Assembly: GCF_900182645.1 (NCBI RefSeq)
Contig: NZ_FXTA01000003.1
Location: 124,001 to 188,000 of the forward strand
Length of the DNA stretch: 64,000 nt
Source: Flavobacterium resistens
GTDB lineage: Bacteria > Bacteroidota > Bacteroidia > Flavobacteriales > Flavobacteriaceae
Direction of reading: 5' to 3'
This document shows, in pieces, positions 19,496-27,901 of this stretch. Made by a program: the position numbers and the translations under genes. Below the pieces are notes generated by a model, which was not told the origin of the DNA, searched no databases, and saw only the letters and a list, made by a program, of their open reading frames with translations. Every line of letters starts with the position of its first letter. Positions within the stretch are counted from its first letter, which is position 1.

Positions 19496-19986
19496 GCATT
19501 AATAATATTACTCAAATTCTTTTTAAAAATAACCCTGCTTTGCTCTGATACTTTATAAACAACTTCTTTATCAGCATGAACAACAACTTTATCAATATTA
19601 GCCGCTAAAAGAGCATTTGGATCTTTTATTTTTAATGTACAAGCACCATCAAAAAAACCATCATCTTCAATTATTTTTCGAGCTTCAATCACAGTGCCAT
19701 CTGTTAATACTGCCGAAATAGTCATTTCTTTATTCAGCGTTTTCGAATAAAAACCATCCATAACCAACAATAGTCGATACGAATTTTTCACCTCAGGACC
19801 TTTAAACTCATGCCTGGTAATATTATACCGAAGACCTTTTGCCAGAGTCTGAAATTTAGTAGTACAATCTAGCTCATAAGTAGCTACATCGCCTGCGTCA
19901 TTAACACTTGTCAAAACTTTTGCTGCTTGCGCATTGATAGAAATTGTAGCAGCGAAAAACGAAACTAAAACTAGGATAATTTTCAT
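19489..19986 (-). CDS. Secreted protein of unknown function
   Basis: A 165-residue protein with a signal peptide (MKIILVLVSFFAATISINAQ) and no motif I recognise. The mature part is mixed beta-type sequence with two cysteines, and looks periplasmic. It stands alone between the transporter terminator and the aldolase gene. Its stop codon lies inside a short tandem repeat. Confidence 0.75.
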   Translation of the reverse strand: MKIILVLVSFFAATISINAQAAKVLTSVNDAGDVATYELDCTTKFQTLAKGLRYNITRHEFKGPEVKNSYRLLLVMDGFYSKTLNKEMTISAVLTDGTVIEARKIIEDDGFFDGACTLKIKDPNALLAANIDKVVVHADKEVVYKVSEQSRVIFKKNLSNIINAK

Positions 19987-20022
19987 AAGCTATTTTTTTT
20001 ACATTTACATAAAAGTAAAAAA

Positions 20023-20053
20023 AAATCGCCTTTTTCAATGAAAAAGACGATTT
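20023..20053 (-). terminator. Terminator after the transaldolase-like gene
   Basis: The imperfect stem AAATCGCCTTTTT / AAAAAGACGATTT has one mismatch and is followed on the minus strand by a run of about eight T residues. It lies just past the stop codon at 20078. Confidence 0.8.
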
Positions 20054-20077
20054 AAATATTTTACAAAAACCTGATTC

Positions 20078-20734
20078 TTACTTGTTTCCTTTTTCAAAGT
20101 CAGCAACAAACTGCGCTAAACCAATATCAGTTAAAGGATGTTTCAATAAACCAGTGATTGCAGATAATGGTCCAGTCATAACATCAGCACCAATTTTTGC
20201 ACAGTTTACAATATGCATTGTGTGACGCACAGAAGCTGCTAAAATTTGAGTCTCATAACCGTAGTTATCATAAATCTCTCTAATTTCCTGAATCAAGTTT
20301 AAACCATCAGTTGAAATATCATCTAAACGACCAACAAACGGAGAAACATAAGTTGCACCAGCTTTTGCAGCCAATAAAGCCTGACCTGCAGAAAAAACAA
20401 GCGTTACGTTTGTTTTGATTCCTTTATCAGAGAAATATTTTGCCGCCATAACACCTTCTTTAGTCATTGGCAATTTTACAACGATTTGATCGTGCAATTC
20501 AGCCAATTCTTCACCTTCTTTAACCATTCCTTCAAAGTCAAGCGCATTTACTTCAGCACTTACATCACCTTCAACAAGATTACAGATATCAACATAATGC
20601 TTCAAAATGTTGTTTTTTCCGGTAATTCCTTCTTTTGCCATCAATGATGGATTAGTGGTTACACCATCTAAAACACCTAAAGCCTGCGCTTCTTTAATTT
20701 GAGCTAAATTAGCTGTATCAATAAAAAATTTCAT
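20078..20734 (-). CDS. Transaldolase / fructose-6-phosphate aldolase-like (TalC/MipB family)
   Basis: A 218-residue class I aldolase of the small transaldolase family. Conserved segments are [33 protein letters not shown] (the Schiff-base Lys) and [13 protein letters not shown]. It transfers or cleaves dihydroxyacetone units in the non-oxidative pentose phosphate pathway. Short members act either as transaldolase or as fructose-6-P aldolase, and sequence alone does not decide which; transaldolase is usual in Bacteroidetes. A -7 box TAATTTTG at 20774-20781 fits a monocistronic gene. Confidence 0.92.
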   Translation of the reverse strand: MKFFIDTANLAQIKEAQALGVLDGVTTNPSLMAKEGITGKNNILKHYVDICNLVEGDVSAEVNALDFEGMVKEGEELAELHDQIVVKLPMTKEGVMAAKYFSDKGIKTNVTLVFSAGQALLAAKAGATYVSPFVGRLDDISTDGLNLIQEIREIYDNYGYETQILAASVRHTMHIVNCAKIGADVMTGPLSAITGLLKHPLTDIGLAQFVADFEKGNK

Positions 20735-20773
20735 AATCTATCTATTTATAATTGTGTGTTGAAAAATTCGGTG

Positions 20774-20781
20774 CAAAATTA
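20774..20781 (-). promoter_or_regulatory. Bacteroidetes -7 box for the transaldolase-like gene
   Basis: Minus-strand TAATTTTG matches the TAnnTTTG consensus, about 40 nt before the start codon. It is followed by CACC, as at the SRP RNA promoter. No clear -33 TTG is placed correctly. Confidence 0.45.
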
Positions 20782-20860
20782 CAAAATCAATACCAATAAC
20801 AGTTTTAAAATTTAAATCAATTTAACAATTATGTTTGAAATCTTGCTATTTACCTAATTT

Positions 20861-21664
20861 TTATAGTTTATAATGATTCATTAACATTTTCTCGTACATT
20901 TTATCTGGCAAAGCACGTTTTAAAACAATTGAAAATTTCTGCATAAAAACACCAACTTTATAATGCACGTTTGGTTTCTTAGTCTGCATGATTTTATAGA
21001 TTGCCTCAGCCATTTCATTCGGATTGCTTCCTGCATCAACATGCTCATTCATTGTTGCCAGTGTTTCACCATACACTTTTTCATAAGCAGAGCCTTTTAT
21101 AACTGGCGCATGAAAACGTCCTGCAGCAATATTTGTCGCAAAATCACCTGGAGCTACATTTGTAATCTCAATTCCAAACTGCTTTACTTCCATTCTCAAT
21201 CCTTCTGTAATCAATTCCAAAGCACCTTTTGAAGCCGAATAAACACTTCTATACGGTAATCCCATATAAGCAGCAATTGAAGTAATATTGATAATCAAAC
21301 CTGATTTTTGCTCGCGCATTTGCGGCAAAACTGCTTTCATCACCTCAATTGGGCCAAAGAAATTAGTTTCAAAATTGTTTTTGATTTCCTCCATCGGAAT
21401 TTCCTCCAAAGGTCCGGTGATTCCAACTCCTGCATTGTTAATCACTACATCTAAACGTCCTGAAATCTCAATAACTTTTGCAACCGCAGAATGAATTGAA
21501 GCTGCATTTCTAACGTCTAATGCTAAAAGCGGAAAAATAGAATTAACTACTTTTTCTGGATTTCGGCTTGTACCATAAACTATGTAACCTTTTTTATGTA
21601 AAAACTCACCAATTGATTTTCCAATCCCTGAGGATCCTCCTGTAATTAAAACAACTTTATTCAT
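20861..21664 (-). CDS. Short-chain dehydrogenase/reductase
   Basis: A 267-residue classical SDR. The Rossmann cofactor motif TGGSSGIGKSIG is at residues 7-18, NNAG follows near residue 78, and the active-site Ser and YSASKGA (Tyr and Lys) are present. The substrate cannot be deduced. The C-terminal MQKFSIVLKRALPDKM segment resembles SDRs acting on lipid or fatty acyl substrates, but this is weak. It is a single gene, divergent from nothing and followed by a short AT-rich gap. Confidence 0.9.
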   Translation of the reverse strand: MNKVVLITGGSSGIGKSIGEFLHKKGYIVYGTSRNPEKVVNSIFPLLALDVRNAASIHSAVAKVIEISGRLDVVINNAGVGITGPLEEIPMEEIKNNFETNFFGPIEVMKAVLPQMREQKSGLIINITSIAAYMGLPYRSVYSASKGALELITEGLRMEVKQFGIEITNVAPGDFATNIAAGRFHAPVIKGSAYEKVYGETLATMNEHVDAGSNPNEMAEAIYKIMQTKKPNVHYKVGVFMQKFSIVLKRALPDKMYEKMLMNHYKL

Positions 21665-21781
21665 TTTTCTAGTTAGATGTTAAATGTTATAAGTTAAAAA
21701 TATTTTTGGAATCAAAAATTACTGACATTGCAAAGCGCTTTTGACTTTTGATAATAATTTTTATTTCCAAAAGCCCAAAAA

Positions 21782-21807
21782 TAAAAAAATCTCCCCGAAG
21801 GAAGATT
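21782..21807 (-). terminator. Terminator downstream of the SRP RNA
   Basis: On the minus strand the 8-bp stem AATCTTCC / GGGAGATT is closed by a TTCG tetraloop and followed by seven T residues. It lies about 55 nt beyond the end of the SRP RNA and ahead of the SDR gene, and would back up the long T tract directly after the RNA. Confidence 0.75.
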
Positions 21808-21860
21808 AGATTTATATGAATTCTAAAAAAGAATCTTAATAACGAAAAAAAAAAAAAAAA

Positions 21861-21955
21861 TGGCAAGCGACCTACATCGCACCGCTCAACCACGTACCCT
21901 TGCTATGTTCCCATCCTGGGGGAGTCTGCAGGAGCTGGTCGTGTAGGACTTGCCG
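21861..21955 (-). ncRNA. ffs: Signal recognition particle RNA, small bacterial type
   Basis: About 95 nt that folds into a single long hairpin: 5' GGCAAG pairs with 3' CTTGCC. The apical part has a GGAA tetraloop closed by ATG/CAT, followed by the conserved AGCAAGGGTA side of the symmetric loop and opposite CCCCCAGGAT. It binds Ffh and FtsY to target membrane proteins. A consensus promoter precedes it and a 17-base poly-A tract (T tract on the RNA strand) follows at once, consistent with a free-standing, highly expressed RNA. Confidence 0.92.
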
Positions 21956-21958
21956 GTG

Positions 21959-21988
21959 CAAATATACAATCTTTTTATATTTTTGCAA
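21959..21988 (-). promoter_or_regulatory. Consensus Bacteroidetes promoter of the SRP RNA
   Basis: Minus-strand TTG (21988-21986) and TATATTTG (21966-21959) are separated by exactly 19 nt, matching the flavobacterial TTG-N19-TAnnTTTG housekeeping promoter. The predicted RNA start is about 5 nt downstream. Confidence 0.85.
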
Positions 21989-22043
21989 GAGCTTTGTTGC
22001 TATAAAAATATCGTTGTATATTGGCTTATTCAAATTTTAAACT

Positions 22044-23096
22044 ATGAAAAAATATAACTTCCTAGCTGTCATTTTATTAGGAATCACATTAATTGGATGT
22101 GGAGAAAAAAATAAAGGCGAAAATTCTTTATTTACTATCGACGATTCTGCATTTCCGGCTCATTTTACGCAAAAAGAACCGCTTACAATCGGAATTTTAA
22201 ACCCAAAATCGAAAGAAATCGACAGCGTTGCTTACTTCATAAACGACCAAAGAGTTGGAAGCACAAAAGGTGCTACGGATTTTAGAATTGAATTACTAGA
22301 TCAAAAATTAGGTTACCAATATTTAAAAGCTACCGTTTATTTTGGTTCAGATTCTTCTGATGCGACTAAACGAATTGAATTAGTTTCTGATGTTGAACCT
22401 AAATTATTAAAGTATAAAGTCGTAAATACTTACCCACATGATAAAAAGTCTTTCACGGAAGGTTTAGAGTTTTATAAAGATACTCTATATGAAAGTACAG
22501 GACAAAACGGAACTTCGTACGTAAGAAAATACGATTATAAAACAGGAAAGATTTTTAAGCAAATCGATCTTGATTCAAAATATTTTGGAGAAGGAATTAC
22601 TTTTATTAATGGTAAATTATATCAATTAACCTGGCAAGAAAAAACAGGTTTTATTTATAACGCCAATACTTTAAAACTTGAAAAAACTTTTGCTTACGAT
22701 AAAGATATTGAAGGTTGGGGAATGACAAATGATGGAAAATACATTTACCAAACAGATAAAACAGAAAAAATCTGGAAAATGGATCCGGCAACGCAAAAAA
22801 TGATTGATTACATCAATGTTTATTCTGGTGAATCCAAAATAAAAGCTATCAATGAATTGGAATGGATTAACGGAAAAATCTATACCAATGTTTGGCTAAA
22901 AGATGCTATTGCAGTTGTAAACCCAACTTCTGGAGCGGTTGAAGGAATTTTAGATATGTCTGGCTTACGTAAGTTTATGAGCGACATTACTAAAGATGAT
23001 GTTTTAAATGGAATTGCTTACAATCCTAAAACTAAAACTATTTTTGTAACTGGTAAAAACTGGAGCAAAATGTTTGAAATAACAGTTTCGGAATAA
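22044..23096 (+). CDS. Glutaminyl-peptide cyclotransferase, lipoprotein
   Basis: A 350-residue protein with lipobox Cys20 (GITLIGC). The C-terminal two thirds is the plant/bacterial Glu_cyclase_2 beta-propeller, marked by YPHDKKSFTEGLEF, ESTGQNGTS and LNGIAYNPKTKTIFVTGK. It cyclises N-terminal glutamine to pyroglutamate on exported proteins; many Bacteroidetes Sec substrates begin with Gln after signal cleavage, which would make this a periplasmic maturation enzyme (inference). The N-terminal third (about 21-120) is an Ig-like accessory part. It is divergent from the SRP RNA. Confidence 0.9.
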   Translation: MKKYNFLAVILLGITLIGCGEKNKGENSLFTIDDSAFPAHFTQKEPLTIGILNPKSKEIDSVAYFINDQRVGSTKGATDFRIELLDQKLGYQYLKATVYFGSDSSDATKRIELVSDVEPKLLKYKVVNTYPHDKKSFTEGLEFYKDTLYESTGQNGTSYVRKYDYKTGKIFKQIDLDSKYFGEGITFINGKLYQLTWQEKTGFIYNANTLKLEKTFAYDKDIEGWGMTNDGKYIYQTDKTEKIWKMDPATQKMIDYINVYSGESKIKAINELEWINGKIYTNVWLKDAIAVVNPTSGAVEGILDMSGLRKFMSDITKDDVLNGIAYNPKTKTIFVTGKNWSKMFEITVSE

Positions 23097-23186
23097 ACCA
23101 AAACAAATAATTTTACGAATTTCACAAGTTTTCAACGTTTAATACGTTGAAATTTGTGAAATTTGTTTTTTAACAACCTTACAAAC

Positions 23187-24425
23187 ATGATCACATTAAT
23201 CAAAAACATACAAGAGCTGCTTCAGGTTCGTGAAATTTCAATAGCAAAAGTTTCAGGTTCAGAGATGGCGATACTTCCTTCACTAAAAAACGCTTTTTTA
23301 ATTCTAAAAGATGATCTTATTGAAAATTTTGGTTCAATGGAAAATCTGCCTGAAATTAATGCCGATAAAATTATCGATGCTACAGGAAAAGTAGTTCTTC
23401 CAACTTGGTGTGACAGTCATACACATATTGTATATGCAGGAAACCGTGAACAGGAATTTGTAGACCGTATCAACGGATTCACTTATGAAGAAATTGCCAA
23501 TCGCGGTGGCGGAATTTTAAATTCGGCTAAAAAACTAAATGAAACTTCAGAAGATGAAATCTACGAACAATCAAAACATCGATTAGAAGAAGTAATGCAT
23601 TTAGGAACCGGCGCCGTTGAAATAAAATCAGGCTACGGTCTAACAATTGAAGGCGAATTAAAAATGCTTCGAGTTATTAAAAAATTGGCCGAAAATTATC
23701 CTATTTCAATAAAAGCTACATTTTTAGGTGCACATGCTTTCCCAACTCATTATAAAGAAAACAAAGCAGGTTATATTGACGAAATCATAACCAAAATGCT
23801 TCCTGAAATTGCCCAAAACAAACTAGCCGATTATATTGATGTTTTCTGCGAAACTGGCTATTTTTCTGTTGCAGAAACTGAAAAAATAATGCAGGCGGGA
23901 ATTGATTTCGGCTTAAAGCCAAAAATTCACGTAAATCAGTTTAATTCCATTGGCGGAATTCAAGCCGGAATTAAATTTAACGCGCTTTCTGTAGACCATC
24001 TTGAAATAATGAATCCAGAAGATATCGAAGCTTTAAAAAACACCGAAACGATGCCGGTTGCTTTACCTTCATGTTCTTATTTTTTAAGTATTCCGTACAC
24101 TCCAGCACGAGAAATGATAAAAGCAGGCCTACCAATAGCATTAGCCACAGATTTTAACCCTGGGTCTACTCCATCCGGAAATATGAATTTCGTTGTAGCA
24201 ACAGCCTGCATCAAAATGAAAATGACGCCTGAAGAAGCTATAAACGCTGCAACTATTAATGGTGCTTACGCAATGGGACTTTCAGAAACTCACGGAAGTA
24301 TCACAAAAGGAAAAAAAGCAAATTTAATCCTGACAAAACCAATTTCTTCTTATTATCAAATTCCTTATGCTTTTGGAAGCAATTTAATCGAAAGTGTTTT
24401 TCTCGAAGGAAAAATTTTAGAATAA
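23187..24425 (+). CDS. hutI: Imidazolonepropionase
   Basis: About 412 residues. It hydrolyses 4-imidazolone-5-propanoate to formiminoglutamate in histidine degradation. The metal-dependent amidohydrolase signature is clear: DSHTHIVYAG near residue 73, then KSGYGL, GAHAFP, HVNQFN and DFNPGSTPS. ATG at 23187 is preferred because the upstream ATG at 23163 adds eight residues not expected in the family. hutG follows about 1 kb downstream, with an unrelated reverse gene between. hutH and hutU are not in the window. Confidence 0.95.
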   Translation: MITLIKNIQELLQVREISIAKVSGSEMAILPSLKNAFLILKDDLIENFGSMENLPEINADKIIDATGKVVLPTWCDSHTHIVYAGNREQEFVDRINGFTYEEIANRGGGILNSAKKLNETSEDEIYEQSKHRLEEVMHLGTGAVEIKSGYGLTIEGELKMLRVIKKLAENYPISIKATFLGAHAFPTHYKENKAGYIDEIITKMLPEIAQNKLADYIDVFCETGYFSVAETEKIMQAGIDFGLKPKIHVNQFNSIGGIQAGIKFNALSVDHLEIMNPEDIEALKNTETMPVALPSCSYFLSIPYTPAREMIKAGLPIALATDFNPGSTPSGNMNFVVATACIKMKMTPEEAINAATINGAYAMGLSETHGSITKGKKANLILTKPISSYYQIPYAFGSNLIESVFLEGKILE

Positions 24426-24430
24426 AAAAA

Positions 24431-24462
24431 TAAAAAAGGTCTGTAAAAACTCACAGACCTTT
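24431..24462 (-). terminator. Terminator after the coiled-coil protein gene
   Basis: A perfect 10-bp stem (AAAGGTCTGT / ACAGACCTTT) is followed on the minus strand by TTTTTTATTTTTTT. It lies between converging hutI and the coiled-coil gene and may serve both, but the T tract favours the minus strand. Confidence 0.8.
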
Positions 24463-24497
24463 AATATCAAAGTGGTATTATTATCCTAAAACGACAA

Positions 24498-25376
24498 TTA
24501 TCTTAAACTAAAACTTGTTTTTGAAACTAATTCACCATTATCAAAAACATTGATAAAATAAGTTCCTTTAACAAAATCTTTTCCAGGAAGATCTTCACTT
24601 ACATTTACACTCTTATTTTCATACTGAACAGTAGTTTTAAAGCTATAAGTTAAAGAGTTATCACCAAAACTTTCTGTTTTCTTTTCTCCTAAAACATTAT
24701 TTTTAGCGTCAATAACCTGAACATAATATGTTTTATCTCCAGATTTAGCGATTTGGTTTTCAGCAATTGTAAAACTTACTTTCAAAACATCAGCACGACT
24801 TGCTTTATCTGTTTCAATTTGTTTTCCAGAGCTTTTCAATTTGTAAGCTGCTGTTTTTGTGTTTAAAATAGATAATTTAGAACCTTTTTCAACAGTTTTA
24901 GCCAGTTCTTCGTTTTGCCCAACTAATACTTCATTGTATTTTTTAGACTCTCCTAAAACTACAATAGTACTATCTCTTTGAGTTGTTAAAACACCATTTT
25001 GTTTTTTCAGCTCATCATTTTCAGCAACTAAAGTTTTCATTTTGGTCTGCATTGCCTGAACTTGAGATCTATATTTAGAAACGTCTCCTTTTGATTTATT
25101 CAAATCATCCATAAGCGCTACTACTTTATCTCTTTCCTGAATTAATTCATCAGACATTGAAGTATTTTCAGCAATTGCAGCATCATAAGTTGCTTTTAAT
25201 TCTTGTAAATCCTTCATAACAGATTCTTTTTCTGTCATTGTTGTGGTAAGTTCAGTTTTAACCACTTCTGTATCAGAAGATAATTTAAAAATATACACTA
25301 AACTACCAATCAGTAGGACTGCTAAAACTGCGATTACCGCTTTTAGACTTGAGTTGTTGTTCTTTGGGTTTTCCAT
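24498..25376 (-). CDS. Membrane-anchored coiled-coil protein of unknown function
   Basis: A 292-residue protein with one membrane segment near the N-terminus (AVIAVLAVLLIGSLVYIF, about 14-31), a long Lys/Glu-rich coiled coil (about 35-165) and a C-terminal beta-rich domain (about 190-290) with YYVQVIDAKNNVLG. The topology suggests an inner-membrane anchor with the domain in the periplasm. I do not recognise the family. It is inserted in reverse between hutI and hutG. A -7-like TAAATTTG lies at 25399-25406. Confidence 0.8.
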   Translation of the reverse strand: MENPKNNNSSLKAVIAVLAVLLIGSLVYIFKLSSDTEVVKTELTTTMTEKESVMKDLQELKATYDAAIAENTSMSDELIQERDKVVALMDDLNKSKGDVSKYRSQVQAMQTKMKTLVAENDELKKQNGVLTTQRDSTIVVLGESKKYNEVLVGQNEELAKTVEKGSKLSILNTKTAAYKLKSSGKQIETDKASRADVLKVSFTIAENQIAKSGDKTYYVQVIDAKNNVLGEKKTESFGDNSLTYSFKTTVQYENKSVNVSEDLPGKDFVKGTYFINVFDNGELVSKTSFSLR

Positions 25377-25473
25377 ATTTAATAATTTTCTTTATTAACA
25401 AATTTAAGAATTAATATATCGTAATAACGTAAGTTGACGCAATTATATTATTTTTGGACAATATTTTTTTTAT

Positions 25474-26520
25474 ATGGAGAAATTAATTCCTTTTACTGTT
25501 AATGATTTAGCAAAAATCACAAATCACCGAAGCGGCGAAATTAAATTCGGCGAAAAGATGATTGTCATTCCTAAAGAAGCTGACAAAATAAAATTCTTGA
25601 CTGAAAGTGAGGCTAAATATGTACTTCTAGGAATTCCGGAAGATATTGGCGTGCGTGCAAACTATGGTCGTCCGGGCGCAGCATCGGCGTGGGAATGCGC
25701 TATAAAAAGTATTGCTAATATTCAGCACAATCGTTTCTCGAAAGGAAGTCAGATCATCGTTTTGGGTCAGATTAACGTTTCTCAAGAAATGCGCGATGTC
25801 GAAAATCTGGATTTTAATGATATCGACGATCGTTCGAAACTGAGTCAATTGGTTGAAAAAATCGACAAAGAAGTTTCTCATATTATATTCACTATTATAA
25901 AAGCCGGAAAAACTCCAATTATCATTGGCGGAGGCCATAATAATGCTTACGGAAATATTAAAGGTTCGGCTCTTGCCAAAGGAAAACCTATAAATGCAAT
26001 CAACTTTGATGCGCATTCAGATTTTAGAATTTTAGAAGGTCGACATAGCGGAAACGGATTTTCTTATGCTTATGAAGAAGGTTTTTTAAAGAAGTATTTC
26101 ATCTTTGGATTACACGAAAATTATACTTCAAAAAGCGTTTTGGATATTATTAAGAAACTCGAAGATCGTGTTCGTTATAATACTTACGACAGTGTCAATA
26201 TTCGCAAGGAAAAAGATTTTGACAGAGAAATGGCGCTTGCTTTAGAATTTATCAGAAACGACTCTTTTGGAATTGAAATTGATTTGGATGCTATTCCAAA
26301 CATTGCCAGCAGCGCAATGACAATCAGCGGATTTTCGGTAGAAGAACTACGTCAGTTTGTTTCCTTTTTTGGTCAGCATAAAAATGCTACTTATTTGCAT
26401 ATTTGCGAAGGAGCACCAGATTTGGCAGATTCTCCAAATAATAATTTAATTGGAAAATTAATTGGTTATTTGGTTACCGATTTTATTAAAGCAAATAATG
26501 AAAAAGAAAAATCCAACTGA
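25474..26520 (+). CDS. hutG: Formimidoylglutamase, arginase family
   Basis: A 348-residue manganese hydrolase converting formiminoglutamate to glutamate and formamide. Metal-binding motifs are GGGHNNAYGN, NFDAHSDFR and EIDLDAIPN; the spacing follows the arginase/HutG family. Its nearness to hutI supports the histidine pathway over agmatinase. The long N-terminal part (1-60) is typical of Bacteroidetes members. A possible -7 box TATTTTTG lies at 25449-25456, 18 bp before the ATG. Confidence 0.9.
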   Translation: MEKLIPFTVNDLAKITNHRSGEIKFGEKMIVIPKEADKIKFLTESEAKYVLLGIPEDIGVRANYGRPGAASAWECAIKSIANIQHNRFSKGSQIIVLGQINVSQEMRDVENLDFNDIDDRSKLSQLVEKIDKEVSHIIFTIIKAGKTPIIIGGGHNNAYGNIKGSALAKGKPINAINFDAHSDFRILEGRHSGNGFSYAYEEGFLKKYFIFGLHENYTSKSVLDIIKKLEDRVRYNTYDSVNIRKEKDFDREMALALEFIRNDSFGIEIDLDAIPNIASSAMTISGFSVEELRQFVSFFGQHKNATYLHICEGAPDLADSPNNNLIGKLIGYLVTDFIKANNEKEKSN

Positions 26521-26592
26521 ACTTCAAGTAGCTTAAAACCACACATTTTCCAAATAATACAAGATTCAAATAAAGGATTAAGCGAATAAACC

Positions 26593-26600
26593 TATCTTTG
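26593..26600 (+). promoter_or_regulatory. Bacteroidetes -7 box for the DEAD-box helicase gene
   Basis: TATCTTTG followed by CAC is a textbook flavobacterial -7 element. It is 45 nt upstream of the helicase ATG. The -33 region has no clear TTG. Confidence 0.6.
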
Positions 26601-26644
26601 CACAGAATTTTAGTTATACAAACTAAATTCTTAATACCTAAGAT

Positions 26645-27892
26645 ATGTTATTCGAAGATTTATCACTTTCAAAAAGTATACAAAAAGCCGTATTTGAAGA
26701 AGGCTACCTAAACCCCACTCCAATTCAGGAACAATCTATTCCAATTATTTTATCAGGAAGAGATCTAATTGGGTGCGCACAGACAGGAACAGGAAAAACA
26801 GCAGCATTTGCAATCCCAATTATACATCAATTACACCGAATTGTAGGTTCATCAAAAAAAGCGAAACAAATTCGCGCTCTTATTGTGACGCCAACACGTG
26901 AACTTGCTGTTCAAATTGGAGAAAGTTTTGACACTTATGGCAAATATACCAATTTAACACAATTAACAATCTTTGGCGGTGTTTCTCAAAATCCACAGGT
27001 TGAAACCTTAAAAAAAGGAGTAGATATTCTTGTGGCAACTCCAGGAAGATTATTGGATTTACACAAACAAGGATTTCTTGATTTTGACCATTTGCATACA
27101 TTAGTTTTAGACGAAGCCGATCAAATGTTGGATATGGGTTTTATAAACGATGTAAAAAAGATCGTAAAATTGACTCCTAAAAATCGTCAAACTCTACTTT
27201 TTTCTGCAACAATGCCGATTGCTATTCGCGAATTAGCAGAAATGTTTTTGAAAGATCCTGAAAAAGTTGAAGTTTCACCAGTTTCATCTACTGCAGAAAA
27301 TGTCGAACAACGTATTTATTTTGTTGACAAAACAGAGAAAAGAAACTTACTTTATCATTTAATTAAAGAAGAAAACCTATCAAACGTACTGGTTTTTTCA
27401 AGAACAAAACATGGTGCGGACAATGTTGTAAAAGCCCTTCGTAAAAAAGATATTCCGGCCGAAGCAATTCACGGAGATAAATCACAAAATGCCAGACAGC
27501 GCGTTTTAGACGCTTTTAAAAATAAAGAAGTTGGCGTTCTTGTTGCTACTGATATTGCGGCAAGAGGAATTGATATTGAACAACTTCCCTACGTAATCAA
27601 TTTTGATTTACCGAATATTCCTGAAACTTACGTACACCGAATTGGGCGTACTGGACGTGCTGGAAATGGTGGAATTGCAATTTCTTTCTGTGGAAAAGAT
27701 GAAGAACCTTACTGGAAAGATATTAAGAAACTGATAAAAGTCGATGTCAAAATAATTACTGAACATCCTTATCAATGGCATTCAGGAAGCCCGGAAGCGG
27801 GAGAAAAACCTAAAAATTCAAACAGAAGCGGAGGCGCTCATAAATCGCGCAAATCAAACACTTCTAAGAAAAATAAAAAACGCTGGTACTAA
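26645..27892 (+). CDS. rhlE: DEAD-box ATP-dependent RNA helicase, RhlE-like
   Basis: A 415-residue RNA helicase. In order it has the Q motif (TPIQEQSIP), AQTGTGKT (motif I), PTRELA, TPGR, DEAD near residue 157, SAT, ARGID and HRIGRTGR. The C-terminus is a basic, Ser/Lys-rich tail (residues about 385-415) as in RhlE proteins. It would unwind structured RNA in ribosome assembly or decay. The stop codon overlaps that of the convergent histidine kinase gene by 4 bp, and both stops are embedded in a terminator hairpin. Confidence 0.93.
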   Translation: MLFEDLSLSKSIQKAVFEEGYLNPTPIQEQSIPIILSGRDLIGCAQTGTGKTAAFAIPIIHQLHRIVGSSKKAKQIRALIVTPTRELAVQIGESFDTYGKYTNLTQLTIFGGVSQNPQVETLKKGVDILVATPGRLLDLHKQGFLDFDHLHTLVLDEADQMLDMGFINDVKKIVKLTPKNRQTLLFSATMPIAIRELAEMFLKDPEKVEVSPVSSTAENVEQRIYFVDKTEKRNLLYHLIKEENLSNVLVFSRTKHGADNVVKALRKKDIPAEAIHGDKSQNARQRVLDAFKNKEVGVLVATDIAARGIDIEQLPYVINFDLPNIPETYVHRIGRTGRAGNGGIAISFCGKDEEPYWKDIKKLIKVDVKIITEHPYQWHSGSPEAGEKPKNSNRSGGAHKSRKSNTSKKNKKRWY

Positions 27893-27901
27893 CCAGCGTT
27901 T
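27878..27901. terminator. Bidirectional terminator over two stop codons
   Basis: A perfect 10-bp stem AAACGCTGGT / ACCAGCGTTT with a 4-nt loop covers the stop codons of both converging genes. T-rich sequence follows on each strand. Confidence 0.75.
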
